Assembly (NCBI GenBank): GCA_902572675.1
Contig: CACGGY010000003.1
Location: forward strand, 1 to 35,902
Source of the DNA: an uncultured Prochlorococcus sp.
GTDB taxonomy: Bacteria > Cyanobacteriota > Cyanobacteriia > PCC-6307 > Cyanobiaceae
Reading direction: 5' to 3'
DNA length: 35,902 nucleotides
The notes under the pieces are model-generated. The model saw nothing but the letters and a program-made list of their open reading frames with translations. It did no database searches and had not been told where the DNA came from. Positions 31,308 through 35,902 of the stretch are shown piece after piece. The position numbers were made by a program, and so were the translations under genes. Position 1 is the first letter of the stretch; each line of letters starts with the position of its first letter.

Positions 31308-32015
31308 TTAACCTTCAGGTTGAAAATCTTGTACGGCATTTATGTCAACTTGCACTGAAGGCCCCATAGTTGATGTTACATAAAAAGTTTTCCAATACTT
31401 TCCTTTGGCTCCACTTGGTTTATTTTTGTCAATCGATTCTTGTAAGGTTTTTAAGTTTTCAAATAGAGCCTCTTTTTTGAAACTTGCTTTTCCAAAGCGT
31501 ACATGAACGATACCAGCTTTATCTGCTCTAAATTCGAGCTTGCCAGCTTTGAATTCTTTGATTGCATTAGCAATATCATTAGTTACTGTTCCAGCTTTAG
31601 GATTAGGCATTAAACCTCTAGGTCCTAAAACTCGCCCTAATTTTGCAACTTTTGGCATCATATCTGGAGTTGCAATAAGTAGATCGAACTCCATATTTCC
31701 TTTGTTGATACTTTCTACAAGATCTTCTTCGCCAAATAAATCTGCACCAGCAGTCTTAGCTTTCGATACATTTTCACCACTTGTGATGACTGCAATTTTG
31801 ACGCTTTGGCCAGTACCATGTGGTAATGCAACTGTGGTCCTTAATTGTTGATCAGTATATTTTGGATCAATACCTAAACGTATATGCGCTTCAATAGTTT
31901 CATCAAATTTCGCATTAGCATTTTCCTTAATAATACTAAGAGCTTCAAGCGGGGGGTAAACGCGATCTTCTATCTTTGTTGATAGAGCCGCCATTCTTTT
32001 TGATAGTTTTTTCAT
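31308..32015 (-). CDS. rplA: 50S ribosomal protein L1
   Basis: L1 family ([16 protein letters not shown]). ORF track starts at 32033 (MHPKFI); MKKLSKRM at 32015 is the likely start. Confidence 0.97.
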   Translation of the reverse strand: MKKLSKRMAALSTKIEDRVYPPLEALSIIKENANAKFDETIEAHIRLGIDPKYTDQQLRTTVALPHGTGQSVKIAVITSGENVSKAKTAGADLFGEEDLVESINKGNMEFDLLIATPDMMPKVAKLGRVLGPRGLMPNPKAGTVTNDIANAIKEFKAGKLEFRADKAGIVHVRFGKASFKKEALFENLKTLQESIDKNKPSGAKGKYWKTFYVTSTMGPSVQVDINAVQDFQPEG

Positions 32016-32082
32016 AATAAATTTTGGGTGCAAACGGTTATTAGCTAACCTCCCCTAAATAGTTAGTGAGTTTGCCTTGAAA

Positions 32083-32508
32083 TCATTCAGTAACAGAGAC
32101 GCCCATGTTACGAGCAGTACCCTCAATTACTTTCATTGCTGATTCAACACTAGAACAGTTTAGATCAGGAAGCTTAGTTTTGGCTATTTCTTCTAATTGA
32201 GCTTTAGTTATATTCCCAACAGATCCTTTTGCGGATTCACCTGATCCTTTCTCTATACCAGCTGCTTTTGTTATTAAGACGGAAGCAGGAGGTGTTTTTG
32301 TGATAAAAGTAAAGCTTCTATCTTCAAAAACAGAAATCTCAACTGGAATTACAAAACCTGCTTTATCTTGCGTCCTTGCATTGTATTCTTTACAAAATGC
32401 CATGATATTGACTCCATGTTGTCCTAAAGCTGGCCCCACAGGAGGGGCAGGATTTGCTTTGCCTGCTTGTAGAGCAAGCTTGATAACTGCAACAATTTTT
32501 TTTGCCAT
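32083..32508 (-). CDS. rplK: 50S ribosomal protein L11
   Basis: [36 protein letters not shown]. Confidence 0.99.
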   Translation of the reverse strand: MAKKIVAVIKLALQAGKANPAPPVGPALGQHGVNIMAFCKEYNARTQDKAGFVIPVEISVFEDRSFTFITKTPPASVLITKAAGIEKGSGESAKGSVGNITKAQLEEIAKTKLPDLNCSSVESAMKVIEGTARNMGVSVTE

Positions 32509-32575
32509 TAGATTAAAGAATTTAAGCTGAAGTAGAAAATCATAATTTTACTCGATAAACAAGAATAATTAGAAA

Positions 32576-33187
32576 TTAATTTTGTTTATTGATTTGGGAG
32601 AATTCTAATTCTACAGGAGTCTCGCGCCCAAATATTGAAAGTAATGCTTTTAATTTATTTCTTTCCCCGGAAACTTCTATAACTTCTCCTTGGAAATCCT
32701 TGAATGGACCACTAGTTACTATTATTCTATCTTTTTCTTCAATATCTAACTTAATTACAGCTTTTTTCTCTGATGCGCGCTTAAATATCCTATTAACTTC
32801 TTGTCTGGATAATGGCCGAGGTTTGATATGACCTCGCGATCTTCCGCTGCCTCTACCGTCTTCAGCACCAACAAAGTTAATTACATTTGGAGTACTTTTT
32901 ACGGCCATCATTGTATCTTCATCCAAAATCATTCTTACGAGGACATAACCTGGGAAAACTTTTTCTTCAGTAGTTTGTCTACTGCCATCTTTTTTTAATT
33001 TAATTCCAGGAGTTTGGGGAATTTCAATCTCAATGATTCGATTATTAACCCCTAAAGTTACTGATCTCTGTTCAAGAGTCGCTTTTACTTTTTTTTCACA
33101 GCTTGAAGCTACTTGAACTGCATACCATCTTGCGATGCTAGTATTTGCTTTTGAAGAAGCTAGGCTTGTAGTCAATTCATTACTCAT
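32576..33187 (-). CDS. nusG: Transcription termination/antitermination factor NusG
   Basis: ARWYAVQVASSCEKKVKATLEQR, KVFPGYVLVRM, C-terminal KOW GPFKDFQGEVIEV. Confidence 0.98.
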   Translation of the reverse strand: MSNELTTSLASSKANTSIARWYAVQVASSCEKKVKATLEQRSVTLGVNNRIIEIEIPQTPGIKLKKDGSRQTTEEKVFPGYVLVRMILDEDTMMAVKSTPNVINFVGAEDGRGSGRSRGHIKPRPLSRQEVNRIFKRASEKKAVIKLDIEEKDRIIVTSGPFKDFQGEVIEVSGERNKLKALLSIFGRETPVELEFSQINKQN

Positions 33188-33238
33188 TTTTTTATTGAAG
33201 CTAAATTAAAATCTTATAGATGAATATTAAGGGATAAT

Positions 33239-33481
33239 TCAACCAAAAATTTGCGAGGCTGCCCATCCATAGAATCTGCTGACAGATGCTATGGCTGCCG
33301 CTGAAAAGGATACCATAATTATAACCGCTACAGATTCACTAAAAAGTTGTTGTTTGTTTGGCCATACAACAAGTTTTAGCTCATCATAGGTAGATCTAAA
33401 AAAATTATTCTTTTTTTTAGGCTCTTCAATTTCAGGAGAATCCTTTTTTAAAGGTTCTTTATTAGTGGTAGGACTTGTCAC
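33239..33481 (-). CDS. secE: Preprotein translocase subunit SecE
   Basis: 80 aa; FFRSTYDELKLVVWPNKQQLFSESVAVIIMVSFSAAAIASVSRFYGW, upstream of nusG. Confidence 0.95.
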   Translation of the reverse strand: MTSPTTNKEPLKKDSPEIEEPKKKNNFFRSTYDELKLVVWPNKQQLFSESVAVIIMVSFSAAAIASVSRFYGWAASQIFG

Positions 33482-33541
33482 AAAATTTTTTTGAAATTAG
33501 GCTTTACGCTTTAGTTATATTTTAGCTTATTGATTTACTCC

Positions 33542-35902
33542 TCAGCTAGGTTTGAAAACAATCTCATCTTTTTTAGCGGGGTTAAGTTTAATTGCGATAT
33601 TTTTTTTGTTTTTAAAATTATCCTCTAACAGTTTTGCAGCTAAGGGATTTTCTATTTGTCTCCTAAGTTCCCTGCTAAGAGGCCTAGCACCATATTCAGG
33701 TTCGTAAGAATCGTTTGCAATTTTATTGATAACTTTTTTGTCTATAGCAATATTTATTTTCTGTTCAAGTAAGAGGTTTTTTAAATCTTCTGTTTGTAGA
33801 ATAATAATTTTTTGAAGTTCATCAATCGATAATGGATTAAACTTTACTACCTCGTCAATTCTATTTAAAAATTCCGGTCTAAAAATTGAAGACAATGTAT
33901 TACTAATGGAATCATCTAGAGTTTGTTGATCATTTAGTAACTTAACCTCACTTTTAGAAATTTTTTTTGAATATTCCAGTATAGATTTACCAGCTAGGTT
34001 ACTAGTCATAATAATTACAGTATTTTTGAAGTCTACGGTTCTTCCTTGAGAGTCCGTTAATCTTCCTTCGTCTAAGACTTGTAAAAGAATATTAAAAACT
34101 TCTGAATGTGCTTTTTCTATCTCATCAAGAAGTATTACTGAATAGGGTTTGCGTCTTACGGCTTCAGTTAATTGACCTCCCTCTTCATAACCGACATAAC
34201 CAGGAGGCGCTCCTAAAAGTCTTGCTACGGCATTTTTCTCCATATATTCACTCATGTCTAATCTTACAAGTGCGTCTTCTTCATCAAATAAAGCTGTTGC
34301 AAGAGATTTTGCTAGTTCTGTTTTACCAACACCTGTAGGACCCATAAATAAAAAAGAACCAATAGGTCTTTTAGGACTTTTCATGCCAACGCGAGCTCTT
34401 CTAATTGCAGCAGAAACAGCTTCTATAGCTTTTTCTTGTCCAATAACTTTTTCACTTAGTTCTGTTTCTAGATTGACTAATTTATTACGTTCATTTGAAA
34501 CTACTTTAGAAATTGGAATGCCTGTGATTTTTGAGATAACATCAGCAATATCATCAGGCTCAACTTGATATTTAAAAGGGAAATTTCTATTTCCCTTTAT
34601 TTTATTAAAGTTCCTTTCAACTTTTTGTATTTCATCCTTTATTTCACTTAACTCTTCTTCAAGTTTTTCTAAAAAATCCAGATCATTTACACTTTCCCAA
34701 TTATTTTTATCTTTAATTTGCTTGGTTAGCTTATCTTCTTCTTTCATTAAAATACATAGTTGCTCCATTTCTTCGCGTAAATTATTCCAATTGTCGAGAA
34801 GAACTTTTAATTTTGCCTCGGATTGATCCCTCATATTCAATAATTTTTCTTGAGCTTCAATATTTTCTCCTTGCAAATTATTCAGTTTTTCATTAAAAGT
34901 ATGCAGTTTGTTTTCCTGTCGGAGAATAATTTCAGGCTTATTATTAGACTCGATTTTTAACTGTGCAGCTGCTTCATCAATTAAATCTATTGCTTTATCA
35001 GGAAGACATTTATCACTGATGTATCTGTCGGCTAATTTTGCAGAATAATTTACAGCCTCTTCAGAAATTCTAATGCCATGATGTGATTCATATTTTTTTT
35101 TGATTCCTTGCAGTATTTTTGCGCTCAATTCTACTGAAGGTTCATTAACAGCTATCTTTTGAAAGCAATTATTCAATGCCTGATCTTTTTCAATAGTTTC
35201 ACGAAATTTCTCAGGTGTTGTTGTACCAATACATCTAATTTCTCCTTCAGCAAGTAAAGGTTTTAAGATATTACTAATGTCGGTAGTAGATCTGTTAGAA
35301 CTTAATATTGAATGAATTTCATCAATAAATAAAATCATTCCTTGGCTTGGATCTTTTAGTTCTTGCAGTATTAAGCTTAGTCTTTCTTCTAGTTGGCCTC
35401 TAAATTTTGTCCCAGAAACTAAAGCACCTAAGTCAAGTGAAATAATTTTAAAGTCTTTTAAAGAATCAGGAACTTTTTTGTCTACAATTAATTGTGCAAG
35501 CAATTTTGCAATTGAGGTTTTACCAACTCCTGGATTGCCTATCAGTATGGGATTATTTTTGTTTCTTCTGCATAGTACCCTCATTAAATTATTGATCTCA
35601 TTTTCTCTTCCTATAACAGGATCCAGTAAGCCTTTTTTAGCTGATTCTGTTAAATCTTTTCCATAAATTGAGAGAGCATTTTCATCTTCCTCAACTTGTT
35701 TTTTGGTTCCAATTTGCAGTTCACTTTTAGGGGATGGAACAATAGCTTTTTCATATTTTTCTTCTTTAACTAAAGTCTTTTTGTTTGATTCAATAATGGA
35801 TTGATTATTTATATCAATTACGTTCCCATAATTAACTGAATCTTTTGATTGATTAATATTTGGGAAAAACTTTAATTCTTCCTCTAATTTTTCCATTGAC
35901 AG
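33542..35902 (-). CDS. ClpB2-like Hsp100 AAA+ protein, N-terminal domain truncated by window end
   Basis: Two AAA+ domains (GNPGVGKTS, GPTGVGKTE; DEIHS, DEIEKAH; GYVGYEEGG; FRPEFLNRIDEVV). NBD1 begins only about 75 aa after the track ATG and the frame stays open through the window edge, so the real start is probably outside. Confidence 0.93.
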   Translation of the reverse strand: MSMEKLEEELKFFPNINQSKDSVNYGNVIDINNQSIIESNKKTLVKEEKYEKAIVPSPKSELQIGTKKQVEEDENALSIYGKDLTESAKKGLLDPVIGRENEINNLMRVLCRRNKNNPILIGNPGVGKTSIAKLLAQLIVDKKVPDSLKDFKIISLDLGALVSGTKFRGQLEERLSLILQELKDPSQGMILFIDEIHSILSSNRSTTDISNILKPLLAEGEIRCIGTTTPEKFRETIEKDQALNNCFQKIAVNEPSVELSAKILQGIKKKYESHHGIRISEEAVNYSAKLADRYISDKCLPDKAIDLIDEAAAQLKIESNNKPEIILRQENKLHTFNEKLNNLQGENIEAQEKLLNMRDQSEAKLKVLLDNWNNLREEMEQLCILMKEEDKLTKQIKDKNNWESVNDLDFLEKLEEELSEIKDEIQKVERNFNKIKGNRNFPFKYQVEPDDIADVISKITGIPISKVVSNERNKLVNLETELSEKVIGQEKAIEAVSAAIRRARVGMKSPKRPIGSFLFMGPTGVGKTELAKSLATALFDEEDALVRLDMSEYMEKNAVARLLGAPPGYVGYEEGGQLTEAVRRKPYSVILLDEIEKAHSEVFNILLQVLDEGRLTDSQGRTVDFKNTVIIMTSNLAGKSILEYSKKISKSEVKLLNDQQTLDDSISNTLSSIFRPEFLNRIDEVVKFNPLSIDELQKIIILQTEDLKNLLLEQKINIAIDKKVINKIANDSYEPEYGARPLSRELRRQIENPLAAKLLEDNFKNKKNIAIKLNPAKKDEIVFKPS

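Noticed and set aside
31540-31851. 103-aa ORF antisense to rplA
   Set aside because: Shadow frame of a conserved ribosomal gene.
34108-34568. Two plus-strand ORFs antisense to the ClpB2-like gene
   Set aside because: Overlap each other and the AAA+ NBD2 coding region; shadow frames.

Overview
This is an AT-rich, very gene-dense window from a streamlined cyanobacterial genome. Gene content and protein signatures (ndhH, phylloquinone men genes, DUF3285, ClpB2 next to secE-nusG-rplKAJL) fit a Prochlorococcus of the high-light-adapted type; this assignment is from recognition, not a search. Almost all of it is core housekeeping sequence: a partial cysteine desulfurase, rsmH, ndhH, a phylloquinone block (DHNA-CoA thioesterase, menE, menC, menA, menF), gshB-grxC, a prfB-DUF3285-ybeY-dgkA-pabA/trpG-MBL run, hisC-like-argS, nadC, mnmE, a DUF2062 gene, RSH (spoT/relA), a fused double-ATPase ABC protein, rluD, rbgA-like, pgk, a secreted hypothetical, murG, a cobD/cobC-like aminotransferase, pyrD, rnhA, rplL, rplJ, rplA, rplK, nusG, secE and a clpB2-like gene running off the right edge. 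I saw no mobile element, CRISPR array, tRNA, rRNA or defence island, and nothing I would call a new multi-gene system. The items most worth a second look are: (1) the ClpB2-like protein, whose first AAA+ domain has lost the canonical arginine-finger pair and whose middle domain is divergent; (2) a programmed +1 frameshift in prfB that the ORF track splits; (3) a structured rplJ leader with an apparent internal promoter and a long hairpin next to the start codon; (4) a perfect 9-bp hairpin without a U-tract between rplL and rnhA; (5) a secreted MBL-fold protein lacking the HxHxDH metal motif; and (6) an RNase HI with an extra C-terminal domain.
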